Shown: one piece after another, positions 54,858 to 64,000 of the stretch | How the letters are laid out: each line of letters opens with the position of its first letter | Position numbering within the stretch: the first letter of the stretch is position 1 | DNA from: a bacterium | Lineage (GTDB): Bacteria; Armatimonadota; UBA5829 | NCBI GenBank assembly: GCA_021371935.1 | Contig: JAJFVF010000006.1 | Span: 124,001 to 188,000 of the forward strand | Direction of reading: 5' to 3' | Length of the DNA: 64,000 bases | Program-made: the position numbers and the translations under genes | Notes under the pieces: generated by a model | Databases searched by the model: none | What the model saw: only the letters and a program-made list of their open reading frames with translations | What the model was told of the DNA's origin: nothing

Positions 54858-56069
54858 ATGAACCCCAAAAAACAGGGGCAATATATACATGAATTGTTTA
54901 TGGATGCCGGAAAGCAACTGAGAACGCAATTCCGCTTCTTGCAAACGAATCCGCATTATGGCGAGCGTGGTGGTGAAGCGGAAGACATTGTAAAGGCATT
55001 TCTGAATGATCACCTTCCAAAGAGATTTTCTGCTGAGACGGGATTTGTAGTTGACGATGAAGGAGGGGTAAGTAAACAGTGCGATATCATAATTTACGAT
55101 GCTCTAAATAGCCCCGTTTGTCGAGTAGGCAGCCGGGCAATGATCTTGCCATCTGACAATGTTGCCAGTGTTTTCGAAGTCAAATCCAAGTTGACCAAAC
55201 ACGAGTTGAATGATGCGGCTGAAAAAATTGCCTCAGTAAAGCGCCTTCGTCGAACTGAGCTTCCACAGAGAAAGGGCGGTGAATTGGCTCGATTTATGAA
55301 GCGCCCACTGGGAGTAGTTTTTGCATTTAGCGCAAAGACAAAACCTGAGACAGTTGCAAAAAACCTTGTCGAAATCAATTCAGCCCGACCAACATCAGAA
55401 TGGATAGATGTTATCCTCATTTTGGATGTAGCAGTGATTGGATATTTCTGCCAGTCACCAGTCAGCAGTGAGCTTGCTTGCTTTGGCGGTGCTGCTGATG
55501 ACAATTTCTTGATCCCACCTTACTATGTGCATCTTGGTGTCGAGAATCTTGGTGAACTAGCGCTAAACGGACTCTTATTCAACTTGATTGAACATCTAGC
55601 TGTTTATAGGGAGCAACCGTTTGTTAAGTATAAGGCAATGTTGGGGTCGCAAACAACTGAAGTCTTCACCGTACAAAGCTACCAATACAACCTTACCCGG
55701 GAACTTGTTAATACTGAAAGCTACCACACAGATGAAAATTTTGCAGGCCCAAGTGTACGGTTCAATCTTTTTGGAAAAGAGGATAATAACTTTATTGGAC
55801 AAATCGGATGGATGCCTTGGCAAGATGGAGGAGTGATAACATACTCTGGCTCTCTACCAGTGGAAGCTATCCAAATACATTACAGGGCACAGCTAAAAAC
55901 CAAACTGGTGTTTTTCCCTGTTCTGGGTGGTAGACTGTGGCTTTCCTGTGTTCTCCCCCTTGGTAAAGAAAAATTCGAATCTGCAACCAGAGTATTTATT
56001 GATGGAGTTAGAGCAATGCGTGAAGATGAACCGGGCGGGAGTCTAGATTTTCTTGGTTTGACGCCATAG
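54858..56069 (+). CDS. DUF6602-like protein, putative restriction-type nuclease
   Basis: A 403-residue protein. The pattern GGEAEDIVKAFLNDHLPKRF, TGFVVDDEGGVSKQCDIIIY and ASVFEVKSKL matches DUF6602 proteins, which have a PD-(D/E)xK nuclease-like core: Asp76, Glu107 and Lys109. The C-terminal ~250 residues have no recognised domain. It is A/T-richer than its neighbours, which suggests transfer. AAAGGACACAGC precedes the ATG. The context beside a helicase could be a defence pair, but nothing confirms that. Confidence 0.72.
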   Translation: MNPKKQGQYIHELFMDAGKQLRTQFRFLQTNPHYGERGGEAEDIVKAFLNDHLPKRFSAETGFVVDDEGGVSKQCDIIIYDALNSPVCRVGSRAMILPSDNVASVFEVKSKLTKHELNDAAEKIASVKRLRRTELPQRKGGELARFMKRPLGVVFAFSAKTKPETVAKNLVEINSARPTSEWIDVILILDVAVIGYFCQSPVSSELACFGGAADDNFLIPPYYVHLGVENLGELALNGLLFNLIEHLAVYREQPFVKYKAMLGSQTTEVFTVQSYQYNLTRELVNTESYHTDENFAGPSVRFNLFGKEDNNFIGQIGWMPWQDGGVITYSGSLPVEAIQIHYRAQLKTKLVFFPVLGGRLWLSCVLPLGKEKFESATRVFIDGVRAMREDEPGGSLDFLGLTP

Positions 56070-56132
56070 CAATTGTTATCCGGAGACGTAAAAAACCTGA
56101 TTGTCCGGGGAATCTAGCACCTAATAAATCCA

Positions 56133-56212
56133 GTCATTTCGAGCACAGCGAGAAATCTGCTTTGCGCAAAGTCAGATTCAAAGCAGATTCCTCACGTTCG
56201 TTCGGAATGACA
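56133..56212. repeat. GTCATTTCGAG-type dispersed palindromic element
   Basis: About 80 bases with ends GTCATTTCGAG and TTCGGAATGAC, complementary with two mismatches, and an inner 10-bp stem AATCTGCTTT / AAAGCAGATT. Similar elements (TCATTTCGAGCGCAGCGAGA-like) occur in many unrelated bacteria. It lies between the nuclease-like and acetyltransferase genes. Confidence 0.75.
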
Positions 56213-56325
56213 AGCGTGAGGGGCTTCTTCTGATCTTATCCCTACCTGGAGGGTTTGGCAATACAACCTCAAGATGAGACACCTGTAGTGAAGGAAAACA
56301 CCCCAGTTCCAGCAAAGTTACACCT

Positions 56326-56826
56326 ATGACATCCGAACTAAAAGAACTCACCCCATCCGACGGCCGGGAAATATTCGATATGCTCAAGGAGATCGGACCG
56401 GGTGAAAATGGGTTTGTGAACTCAGGGTATGACGTTGAGTATGTGGACTTTCCCGCCTACCTGCAACGCCATGCAAATATGGCCAAGGGAATAGGCATTG
56501 ACCTTACCAGATATGTCCCCCAGACCATGTATTGGCTCTATGTGGACGGCAGGCCGGTAGGAATAGGCAAACTCAGGCATTATCTCAATGACTATCTCAT
56601 GAAAATCGGCGGGCATATCGGCTATGCCATAAGACCATCTGAACGCGGAAAAGGCTATGGCACACTCATCCTAAAGGAACTGCTGATCAAAGCGCGCGAG
56701 AAGGGAATCGAGGAAGCCCTCGTCACCTGCCGGGAAGACAACATACGTTCCAGAAAAATTATTGAGCGCAATGGCGGCAAGCTGGCAGATATTACCGACG
56801 CAGAGTGCAGATACTGGATACCCTAA
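56326..56826 (+). CDS. GNAT-family N-acetyltransferase
   Basis: A 166-residue protein with the acetyl-CoA loop RPSERGKGYGTLILKELL and the following VTCREDNIRSRKIIERNGGK, typical of GNAT. The substrate is unknown. Its end overlaps the end of the convergent ABC exporter gene by four bases. Confidence 0.92.
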   Translation: MTSELKELTPSDGREIFDMLKEIGPGENGFVNSGYDVEYVDFPAYLQRHANMAKGIGIDLTRYVPQTMYWLYVDGRPVGIGKLRHYLNDYLMKIGGHIGYAIRPSERGKGYGTLILKELLIKAREKGIEEALVTCREDNIRSRKIIERNGGKLADITDAECRYWIP

Positions 56827-58652
56827 TTCGGTTCTTTGCTGATTGTCTGCCCAATACCAAGATGGCTCGTGCATAACTTGTAATAATGGCCGCGCCCCTT
56901 AATAAGCTGTTTGTGCGTCCCCTGCTCCGCTATCTCGCCGTTCTCGATCACGATAATCTTGTCCGCGCGCTGGATAGTGTTCAGCCTGTGCGCAATGATA
57001 AAGCTGGTCCTGCCCTCCATCAGCCGGTGCAGAGCCTGCTGAATGTGGATTTCGGTGCGCGTATCCACGCTGCTGGTCGCCTCGTCCAGTATCAATACAG
57101 CCGGGTCTGCAAGCAGTGCGCGGGCTATGGCAAGCAGCTGCCTCTGACCCTGGCTCAGGCTCCCTCCCGCATCAGTGAGCAGAGTGTCATAGCCATGCGG
57201 CAGGTGATGGATGAACGAATCTGCATTGGCGAATTTGGCAGCGGCTTCCACCTGTTCATCGGTGGCGTCCGGCCTGCCGTAGCGGATATTCTCGCGGACG
57301 GTGTCGGTAAAGAGGAACGTATCCTGCAGCACGATCCCTAAAGACGTGCGCAGAGCACTTTTTTTGAGGTCGCGGATATCCCTGCCGTCAAGGACTATGC
57401 TGCCTTTGCCTATATCATAGAAGCGAGTCAGGAGGTTGATGATCGTGGTCTTGCCCGCACCGGTCGAGCCGACAAGCGCCACTGTCTGCCCGGCATCAAC
57501 GTGGAACGTTATGTCTTTGAGCACCAATGCATCTTCATCATAGCCGAAATTGACACCCTTGAAGTCTATCTCGCCGCGCACATCGCCCGTATCCAGCGCT
57601 CCCACTTCGTCTATATCGTTGGATGTCTCGTCCATGACTGCAAACACACGCTCGGCACCGGCGAGAGCCTGCTGGATCGTGCCGTATATGTTCGCAATCT
57701 GGATAAGCGGTCTGTTGAAATAGTCGGCATAGTTGATGAATGCTGCAACGATACCTATTGTGGTCATGCCTTTCGCCACCATCCATGCGCCCGAGCCGGT
57801 CACTATCGCAAAGCCTATGTTGCGATACATGTTCATCATCGGACCCATCAGACCGATATATATCAGCGCTTTCATCGCCGTTTTTCTCAGGTCGACATTG
57901 GCTCTGCCGAAGTCCTCAACAGCCTGGCACTCATGGCAGCATGTCTTGATGACCCTCTGGCCAGAGATCGACTCCTCGATTATGCCGTTGAGCTGACCCA
58001 GAGAGTCCTGCCTTGCACGAAATCCCTGCCTGGTGCGGTCGGCCATCAGCCTGGTCGAGATCATAATCAGCGGCATCGTCACAAGGCTGACAATCGCCAG
58101 ATGCCAGTTCAGCTTGAACATAATTATCCCGGCTCCCACAATCGCCAACACACTCCCGATAAGCTGAGCCACACCGTCGGCAAGTGTAGAGCTGATGGTG
58201 TCGGTGTCGTTGGTCAGCCTGCTCATCAGATCACCATGCGGATTGCGGTCGAAGAATCGAAGTGAAAGTGTCTGCAGGTGGCCGAAGAGGTCTGCTCTGA
58301 TATCTTTTACGCACCTTTGAGCGATGCGGATCATACCTATCATCTGCAGCCATGTCCCGCCCGCGCTCAGCAGATACACAACAATCAGCAACCCGATCAC
58401 ACGCGCCAAACCCGGCAGGTCGCCATGAGAGATATACTTGTCTATCGCCCGGCCTATCAGAAACGGTCCGCACAACGACAAGCCTGTCGTGGCTGCGACC
58501 AGGAATGTGATCCAGACAAGTTCGAGCCTGTATGTGCGCAGATACTTCCATAGACGCCTGAGAAGCACGCGGCGGTTTTTAACCGACACGGTGCTCGCAA
58601 ATCCACCATGCCTGGGTCCCATGTGGTCGGTCATTGTGCGTTTATTTGCCAC
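56823..58652 (-). CDS. ABC exporter, half-transporter (catalytic partner)
   Basis: About 609 residues: six-helix exporter domain followed by the nucleotide domain with Walker A GSTGAGKTT, signature LSQGQRQLLAIARAL, Walker B VLILDEATSSVD and switch His in FIIAHRLNTI. The signature is noncanonical (LSQGQ) while Walker B is intact. I chose the GTG with TGGAGGTCGACA before it. It overlaps the gene upstream by 11 bases. With that partner it makes a heterodimer. Confidence 0.93.
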   Translation of the reverse strand: MANKRTMTDHMGPRHGGFASTVSVKNRRVLLRRLWKYLRTYRLELVWITFLVAATTGLSLCGPFLIGRAIDKYISHGDLPGLARVIGLLIVVYLLSAGGTWLQMIGMIRIAQRCVKDIRADLFGHLQTLSLRFFDRNPHGDLMSRLTNDTDTISSTLADGVAQLIGSVLAIVGAGIIMFKLNWHLAIVSLVTMPLIMISTRLMADRTRQGFRARQDSLGQLNGIIEESISGQRVIKTCCHECQAVEDFGRANVDLRKTAMKALIYIGLMGPMMNMYRNIGFAIVTGSGAWMVAKGMTTIGIVAAFINYADYFNRPLIQIANIYGTIQQALAGAERVFAVMDETSNDIDEVGALDTGDVRGEIDFKGVNFGYDEDALVLKDITFHVDAGQTVALVGSTGAGKTTIINLLTRFYDIGKGSIVLDGRDIRDLKKSALRTSLGIVLQDTFLFTDTVRENIRYGRPDATDEQVEAAAKFANADSFIHHLPHGYDTLLTDAGGSLSQGQRQLLAIARALLADPAVLILDEATSSVDTRTEIHIQQALHRLMEGRTSFIIAHRLNTIQRADKIIVIENGEIAEQGTHKQLIKGRGHYYKLCTSHLGIGQTISKEPN

Positions 58653-60387
58653 TGTCGACCTCCACTGCACCCACCTGCGACTGGTATATCCCCTGATAAA
58701 CTTCACTGGACCTGAGCAGTTCGTCATGAGTGCCTACGGCGGCAAGCATACCGTCTTCGATCACAAGTATCTTATCTGCATCGACGACTGACCTGATCCT
58801 CTGCGCTATCACAAACCGTGTGCACTTATGCGACCAGGCATTCAGAGCGTCGAATATTTTGCGCTCGGTAATCATATCGACCGAACTGGTGCAGTCATCC
58901 AGAATCAATATTGCAGGGCGGCTGACCAGTGCACGGGCAATCGACAGGCGCTGCTTCTGCCCACCGGAGATATTGACTCCGCGCTGACCCAGCATAGAAT
59001 CATAACCATCTGCAAAACCTGTAATGAACTCATGCGCCTGCGCCATCTTGGCAGCCTTGATGACCTCATCGTCCGTCGCATCCGGACTGCCGAAGCGTAT
59101 GTTGTCACGTATTGTTCCAGAAAACAGGATCGTATCCTGCAAGACCATGGCTATCTGGCGCCTCAGGCTCTCCTGGGTCAGTTCGCGGATGTCCATGCCG
59201 TCAAGCCGGATGCTGCCTGCGCTCACGTCATAAAGCCTGGGAATCATATGAACCAGGCTGGACTTACCCGAACCAGTTGCGCCCAGAATCGCTATCGTCT
59301 CCCCCGGCTCGGCTTCAAGAGATATATCTTTGAGCACGTTTCCATCAGAGCCATTATAGCTGAACCCGACATTATCGAATGTCACGCTTCCGCGCAGCTT
59401 TGGGGCTTCCTTTGCAGTTGTTGTGTCCTGGACTTCGGGAGTGGTGTCGAGCACATTTATGATCCGTGCAGCAGAAGCATCGGCTCTGGATATTCGCATC
59501 AACAGCATGCTCACCATCATCAGTGATCCGAGCATCTGGGTCAGATAGTTCACATAAGCCAGCAGTTGGCCGACCTTGAGGCTCCCATTGTTGACTGATA
59601 TGCCACCGAACCACAGCACCCCCACAATACCGAGGTTCATAACCATCAGCATGCCTGGGAACATGACAGCGATCAGCGAAGATGCATGCGTGGTCATATC
59701 GCAAAGATTCTCATTTGCTTTGCCGAAGCGCTCGCACTCATGTCCGGAACGCGAGAATGCCTTCACTACACGCACACCGGCAAGGTTTTCCTGAACAATC
59801 GAGTTTATCGAATCCAGCCGCTCCTGAACAGATGTAAACAGCGGATTTGCCTTGCGCCTGACAACATGTATCATCAGCAGAAGGATCGGACTGAGCACAA
59901 CCAACAGCAGCGAGAGTTTTGGAGAAGTCACAATTGCAAGCGCCAGGCTGCCCACCATCAACAGCGGCGCTCTCACCAGAACCCGCAGGAACATTATTAC
60001 CGCTTCCTGCACCTGATCAATGTCGTTCGTGAGATGGGTTATGAGCGAACCCGTGCCGAGGTGATCGATATTGCCGAATGAGAGCGCTTGGACTTTCTTA
60101 AACAGATCGGCACGCAGGTCGGTCGAGAAATTCAGAGCCGCAATTGTCGAGAAAACTGTGCATCCTGCGCCTCCGACCAGACCGATCAGGGCTACAATAA
60201 TCATTATCAGCCCATGATGAAGCACATAGCCCACATCGTGGCGGGCAATGCCTATATCGACAATCGATTGCAGCAGCCGGGGCTGTGACAGGTCCATCGA
60301 GACCTCGACTATCATAAAAATGGGCGCCAGCAGCGCCCATACCCAATACGGTCTCAGGTAATAAGACATTCGTTTTACTTGTTTCAT
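58642..60387 (-). CDS. ABC exporter, half-transporter (degenerate-site partner)
   Basis: A 581-residue six-helix exporter with Walker A GATGSGKSS and canonical signature ISGGQKQRLSIARAL. However, Walker B reads ILILDDCTSSVD, with Asp for the catalytic Glu, and the switch His is Gln (FVIAQRIRSV). The pair thus has one full and one degenerate site, as in the TM287/288 and BmrCD heterodimers. The likely substrates are drugs or lipids. Confidence 0.95.
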   Translation of the reverse strand: MKQVKRMSYYLRPYWVWALLAPIFMIVEVSMDLSQPRLLQSIVDIGIARHDVGYVLHHGLIMIIVALIGLVGGAGCTVFSTIAALNFSTDLRADLFKKVQALSFGNIDHLGTGSLITHLTNDIDQVQEAVIMFLRVLVRAPLLMVGSLALAIVTSPKLSLLLVVLSPILLLMIHVVRRKANPLFTSVQERLDSINSIVQENLAGVRVVKAFSRSGHECERFGKANENLCDMTTHASSLIAVMFPGMLMVMNLGIVGVLWFGGISVNNGSLKVGQLLAYVNYLTQMLGSLMMVSMLLMRISRADASAARIINVLDTTPEVQDTTTAKEAPKLRGSVTFDNVGFSYNGSDGNVLKDISLEAEPGETIAILGATGSGKSSLVHMIPRLYDVSAGSIRLDGMDIRELTQESLRRQIAMVLQDTILFSGTIRDNIRFGSPDATDDEVIKAAKMAQAHEFITGFADGYDSMLGQRGVNISGGQKQRLSIARALVSRPAILILDDCTSSVDMITERKIFDALNAWSHKCTRFVIAQRIRSVVDADKILVIEDGMLAAVGTHDELLRSSEVYQGIYQSQVGAVEVDSGK

Positions 60388-60434
60388 TTCGTGCCGTTCT
60401 CATTTCGCCGACTGTGCTTTAAGTGCATTGGCAT

Positions 60435-62093
60435 CTACTCTACTTCGGCAGGCACAGACTGCCTGGACTGCTTTGCAAGCTCAAGATTATCACGAGCGCT
60501 GGTATCATGTGGATTGATTTTCAGGACAGCAGTAAACTGTGCAATGGCCTCATCTGTTCTACCCTGCTGAGCCAGTAATACACCAAGATTGTTGCGTGCC
60601 TTTGTATGCTTCGGATATTGACGTATTATGGCCGAATATAAAGACATCGCCTCTTTTACTTTGCCCTGAGCGCACAAAGCATTGCCAAGGTTATATTTGG
60701 CATCAGTGTATTCAGAATGATAGCGCAGTGCCTGCCTGAACATTTTTTCAGCGCTCTCGGATTCACCTCTATCCAGCAGAGCATTACCCAAATTATTATA
60801 TGCAAGCGAGTTGCCGTCGGTCACCTTAATTGCATGTCCGAAAAGAGTGGCGCTGTCCTGCCAGTAACCGACAGTCCTGTATGCCACGGCAGACAAGGTC
60901 AAAATCACAATAACCGAAGCCGCACTCAGTAACCTGGTCGCCCAAACACCGGGTCGCAGCAGATCAGGAATACCCCAGGCAATTATCATGAATATTCCAA
61001 TCAATGAAACGTATGTATAGCGATCAGCCATGGCATGCTTGCCGACCTGGACAATGCCGATCACGGGAATCAGCGTTATCAGATACCACAGCCACCCAAC
61101 TGCAACGCTTGGAAATCTGCGCAGCGAACGCAGCGCCATTACAGTTATTGTTATCAACACTACAAAAGATATAATAACTAACCACACAGGCAAAGACTTG
61201 CCCGGGTGCGGATACAATATCGCAAGATTTGCAGGCCATATGGTCTTAACCAGATACATCACATAAGCAACCACAGCATTTGCAATGCGCACGCCTAAAG
61301 GGTAACTTTGAAATGTGCCCACTGCCCCACCTGCACGTTGGGCATAGAACGTAACTACGCAACTGAGGGCAGTCATGGCAAACAGTGGAATTTTTTCAAC
61401 TACCACCGCTCGCAAATTTTTCATATAATCGCCGGATATATCGATACGGCGCAACGGCCATACATCGATAAGCAGAAGAACCAGTGGAAGCGTCACAAGC
61501 ATGGGCTTTGCCATCAAACCAAGACCAAAGAACACAATAATCCACCAGTATGCAGACTTTCTGGGTTGTCGTACGTAGCGAATGTAGGCCAGCATAGTCA
61601 GCAGCCAGAATAAAGTGCTCAGGACATCCTTGCGCTCTGTCACCCAGGCGACCGATTCGACATGAAGCGGATGCACGGCAAACAAAGCTGCCACCAATGC
61701 GCTTCGCCAACGGCATCTCGTTATAGACAGCAGCAGAACAAATAAAAGTATTGTATTTGCTTCGTGAAGCACAAGGTTGGTAAGGTGGTAGACACCGGCA
61801 TCGGTATTGCCGATTTCGACATCGAAGCAGGACAATACTCCACTCAAGCTCGAATCCATCATCAGAGACATCCATGTAAGCGGGTGCCAGTTTGATTGTG
61901 TTACAGTTGTCAGCGCCCACTTTGCTGTGGACTCGTAGAGCCCAGCACGCACTGCAGGATTTTTCTGGACATATACATCATCATCAAAATTCACGAAGTC
62001 GAAATTGGTTACCTGCCAGTAGACTGCTGCAGTAATCAATATCAAAAATAAGCAAATCAGGTATTCGAGTCTTGGCTGCCGCAAATTACCCAA
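60435..62093 (-). CDS. TMTC-like membrane protein with TPR repeats
   Basis: About 552 residues. About ten hydrophobic helices (YLICLFLILITAAVYWQ first), with FVNFDDDVYVQKNP and VHPLHVESVAWVTERKD resembling O-mannosyltransferase-like TMTC/PMT-type proteins, then four C-terminal TPR units (SLAYNNLGNALLDRGESESA onward). I chose the TTG with GGAGG eight bases before it. The putative sugar-transfer activity is an inference from these motifs. Confidence 0.8.
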   Translation of the reverse strand: MGNLRQPRLEYLICLFLILITAAVYWQVTNFDFVNFDDDVYVQKNPAVRAGLYESTAKWALTTVTQSNWHPLTWMSLMMDSSLSGVLSCFDVEIGNTDAGVYHLTNLVLHEANTILLFVLLLSITRCRWRSALVAALFAVHPLHVESVAWVTERKDVLSTLFWLLTMLAYIRYVRQPRKSAYWWIIVFFGLGLMAKPMLVTLPLVLLLIDVWPLRRIDISGDYMKNLRAVVVEKIPLFAMTALSCVVTFYAQRAGGAVGTFQSYPLGVRIANAVVAYVMYLVKTIWPANLAILYPHPGKSLPVWLVIISFVVLITITVMALRSLRRFPSVAVGWLWYLITLIPVIGIVQVGKHAMADRYTYVSLIGIFMIIAWGIPDLLRPGVWATRLLSAASVIVILTLSAVAYRTVGYWQDSATLFGHAIKVTDGNSLAYNNLGNALLDRGESESAEKMFRQALRYHSEYTDAKYNLGNALCAQGKVKEAMSLYSAIIRQYPKHTKARNNLGVLLAQQGRTDEAIAQFTAVLKINPHDTSARDNLELAKQSRQSVPAEVE

Positions 62094-62200
62094 TTCAGAC
62101 GCCTCCGCTTTTATCTTATGATCATAATAGCACAGCGGCAATTTTGATGCTACTGATTTATGCCATAAGGTGAGCGCTGCGACAGACTCTGATGGTTATG

Positions 62201-64000
62201 CTATGCGGCAAAATCGAGGTAATCGCTGTCAATTAAGTATGTATGGTCGCGCATGATGGATTCCAGTTCGCCGGCAGGCAGTGGACGGCTTATAAAGTAG
62301 CCTTGTATCTCATCGCACGCCATTGATTGAAGCACCTGGAGCTGATCGATGGTCTCAACACCTTCGGCAATGACTTTGAGCTTAAGACTTTGAGACATGG
62401 CTATTACAGCTCGTGCAATTGCTGCGTCGTCGGAGTTGGTGGTCAGATCACGTATAAACGACTGGTCGATCTTGACTGCATCTATGGGGAAGCGTTTCAA
62501 GTATGTGAGCGAGGAATAGCCTGTGCCAAAATCATCGATCGAGAGGCGAACCCCCATCTCCTTGAATTTGCGCAAAATCACTATTGCCAGGTCTATACTG
62601 TGCATCAGCACGCTTTCCGTAAGTTCCAAATCAAGAAACTGCGGATCAAGACCGGTCTCGAACAGTATATGAGAGACATCGTCGGTCAGACTGCCATTTA
62701 CAAACTGCCGACCAGATACGTTTACAGCAACACTGATTGGATCGAGACCATCCGTTTGCCATTTCTTATTTTGTGCACATGCTGTGCGCATTACCCATCG
62801 GCCTATCGGCTCAATAAGACCAGTCTCCTCCGCGAGGGGTATGAACGCGGCAGGCGGAATCAGACCCATTTCCGGGTGACGCCACCTTACGAGCGCTTCG
62901 ACACCCAAAATTGCACCAGTTTTTACATCCACTCGCGGCTGATAGTGCAACACAAACTCATCGCGTTCTATTGCTTTGCGCAGACTGCTTTCGAGCTGCA
63001 TCTTCTCTACTGCCGCAGTGTTAAGTGCCTCGGTATAGAACTGATAGTTGTTGCGCCCCTGTTCCTTTGCACGATACATTGCGGAATCGGCGTTCTTTAC
63101 CAGTGTTTCGACATCGTCACCATCTGTCGGGTATATGCTTACGCCTATACTTGTCGTCACAAACAGTTCCTGCCCCCCCAGCACAAATGGAGCAGACATG
63201 ATCTGGGCAACACGACTGGTCACGGAAGCGATTTCATTGGCATCGGATATACTCGACAAAATGATTGTAAACTCGTCTCCTCCCATTCGGGCTATCATAT
63301 CGGCCTCACGTAAATTGCCTTGAAGCCTCTCAGCGGCTGCCTTCAGCAAGAGATCGCCCACACTATGCCCAAGAGAGTCGTTTATGAGCTTAAACCTGTC
63401 CAGATCAAGAAACAGCACAGCCAGTGCAGTTTTGCGATGTTCAGAATGCGCAAGGCATTGAGTCAACCTGTCACTGAAAAGCAGACGGTTTGGCAAGCCG
63501 GTCAGGTGATCGTGATGAGCAAGATGATCGAGCTTCTGTTCATAGACTTTCTTGTCCGTTATGTTGCGCTTGATTGCGATAAATCGCTCAACCACCTTGT
63601 TCTCGTTCTTGATAGGTGTTATTGTGACATCCTCAACCACAGTGCTGCCATTCTTGCGATAGAGAGTGATCTCGCCATGCCATGTCTTGCCATTCAAGAC
63701 CGACTCCCAGAGGTCATGGTAAAACTCTGAATCGTGCTTGTCCGAGATGAGAAAGTCCGGCAATTCACCCTCTACTTCGCTCAGCGTATATCCTGTCTCG
63801 CGCTCGAATGACGGATTCACAAACTCAATGCCACCTCGGATGTTCGTAATCACAATCTGGTCGTTGGCCGCATTCATAGCAGATGTCCTGATTCTGAGGT
63901 CAGTCTCTGCTTTCTTACGTTCAGCCACTTCGAAGGACAATGAAACAAGGTCGGCTATGGATGCCGCAAAACTCTGCTCATCCGCCGTCCACTCACGACA
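62201..64000 (-). CDS. GAF-PAS-GGDEF-EAL signalling protein, 5' end beyond the window
   Basis: The frame is open to the right edge (64000); the first visible residues (WTADEQSFAASIADLVSL) fit the end of a GAF domain, so the apparent TTG start at 63940 is not real. The PAS domain, GGDEF (RMGGDEFTII) and EAL (GVEALVRWRHPEMG, DDFGTGYSSL, KIDQSFIRD) are all intact. It makes and breaks cyclic di-GMP. Confidence 0.95.
   Translation of the reverse strand, partial: CREWTADEQSFAASIADLVSLSFEVAERKKAETDLRIRTSAMNAANDQIVITNIRGGIEFVNPSFERETGYTLSEVEGELPDFLISDKHDSEFYHDLWESVLNGKTWHGEITLYRKNGSTVVEDVTITPIKNENKVVERFIAIKRNITDKKVYEQKLDHLAHHDHLTGLPNRLLFSDRLTQCLAHSEHRKTALAVLFLDLDRFKLINDSLGHSVGDLLLKAAAERLQGNLREADMIARMGGDEFTIILSSISDANEIASVTSRVAQIMSAPFVLGGQELFVTTSIGVSIYPTDGDDVETLVKNADSAMYRAKEQGRNNYQFYTEALNTAAVEKMQLESSLRKAIERDEFVLHYQPRVDVKTGAILGVEALVRWRHPEMGLIPPAAFIPLAEETGLIEPIGRWVMRTACAQNKKWQTDGLDPISVAVNVSGRQFVNGSLTDDVSHILFETGLDPQFLDLELTESVLMHSIDLAIVILRKFKEMGVRLSIDDFGTGYSSLTYLKRFPIDAVKIDQSFIRDLTTNSDDAAIARAVIAMSQSLKLKVIAEGVETIDQLQVLQSMACDEIQGYFISRPLPAGELESIMRDHTYLIDSDYLDFAA

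Noticed and set aside
57501-58265. 254-codon plus-strand frame opposite the ABC exporter gene
   Set aside because: Antisense shadow of a strong ABC protein match.
62094-62141. Longer start for the TMTC-like protein
   Set aside because: The added residues are polar and without a ribosome binding site, whereas GGAGG lies eight bases before the TTG at 62093.

Overview
The window is a gene-dense stretch (about 60 protein genes, one tRNA, one tmRNA) of a bacterial chromosome with roughly balanced base composition. Several features together suggest a lineage such as Armatimonadota or a relative: a PEP-CTERM secreted protein, an IspD-IspF fusion beside a PIN-TRAM protein, an 11-subunit Nuo-type complex I start, FG-GAP proteins, and short degenerate A/C- or T-rich spacers between genes. 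The assignment is an inference; no rRNA or marker comparison was possible. Many genes start with TTG behind a good Shine-Dalgarno sequence (atpD, gltX, nuoA, the membrane-fusion protein, the M50 protease, the TPR membrane protein).

Layout. 0-5.5 kb: a decayed coding remnant, a CYTH-domain gene, a 124-bp MITE-like element, ssrA (tmRNA), tRNA-Gly(UCC), a PEP-CTERM protein and RecQ, all on the minus strand. 5.6-9.8 kb: a BlaI/BlaR1-type repressor-sensor pair with a recognisable promoter and operator, a small degenerate ABC system and a Gfo/Idh/MocA oxidoreductase. 9.8-17.8 kb: the whole F1Fo ATP synthase operon (atpZ-atpI-B-E-F-H-A-G-D-[4-TM protein]-C). 17.9-22.2 kb: a secreted transglutaminase-like protein and nuoABCD, interrupted by a hicBA toxin-antitoxin pair. 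22.2-25.2 kb: PIN-TRAM, ispDF and two convergent unknown genes. 25.7-32.9 kb: a very large secreted beta-propeller protein, a 46-residue zinc-ribbon protein, a TPR protein, gltX, thioredoxin and a proline-rich membrane protein. 33-39.3 kb: a MacAB-type tripartite transporter (minus) divergent from a PadR regulator and its membrane partner (plus). 39.4-42.9 kb: a methyltransferase whose ribosome binding site lies inside a perfect hairpin, and ClpB. 43.1-48.3 kb: an acidic protein, a degenerate PTS enzyme I-like protein, a D-2-hydroxyacid dehydrogenase, a GH36 alpha-galactosidase-like enzyme and an esterase in one run. 48.4-52.7 kb (minus): a large M50 protease, Rex and an FG-GAP lipoprotein. 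52.9-56.8 kb: a DinG-like helicase, a DUF6602-type putative nuclease and a GNAT acetyltransferase. 56.8-64 kb (minus): a heterodimeric ABC exporter, a TMTC-like TPR membrane protein and a GAF-PAS-GGDEF-EAL signalling protein running off the right edge.

Four types of small dispersed palindromic element lie between genes. Two of them have two copies each in the window: a paired-hairpin element at 5482-5560 and, inverted, at 9877-9956; and another at 12835-12894 and 39348-39396. The other two (30409-30494 and 56133-56212) resemble repeats seen in many unrelated bacteria.

Functionally the centre of the window is energy metabolism (ATP synthase, NADH dehydrogenase, Rex) and isoprenoid, translation and proteostasis housekeeping. 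The most unusual items are the hicBA insertion inside nuo, the extra membrane gene inside atp, a c-subunit with most Na+-type ligands, an enzyme I-like protein that lacks its phospho-histidine, the SD-sequestering hairpin, a BlaR1 with a non-beta-lactam sensor, and the multi-frameshift pseudogene at the left edge.
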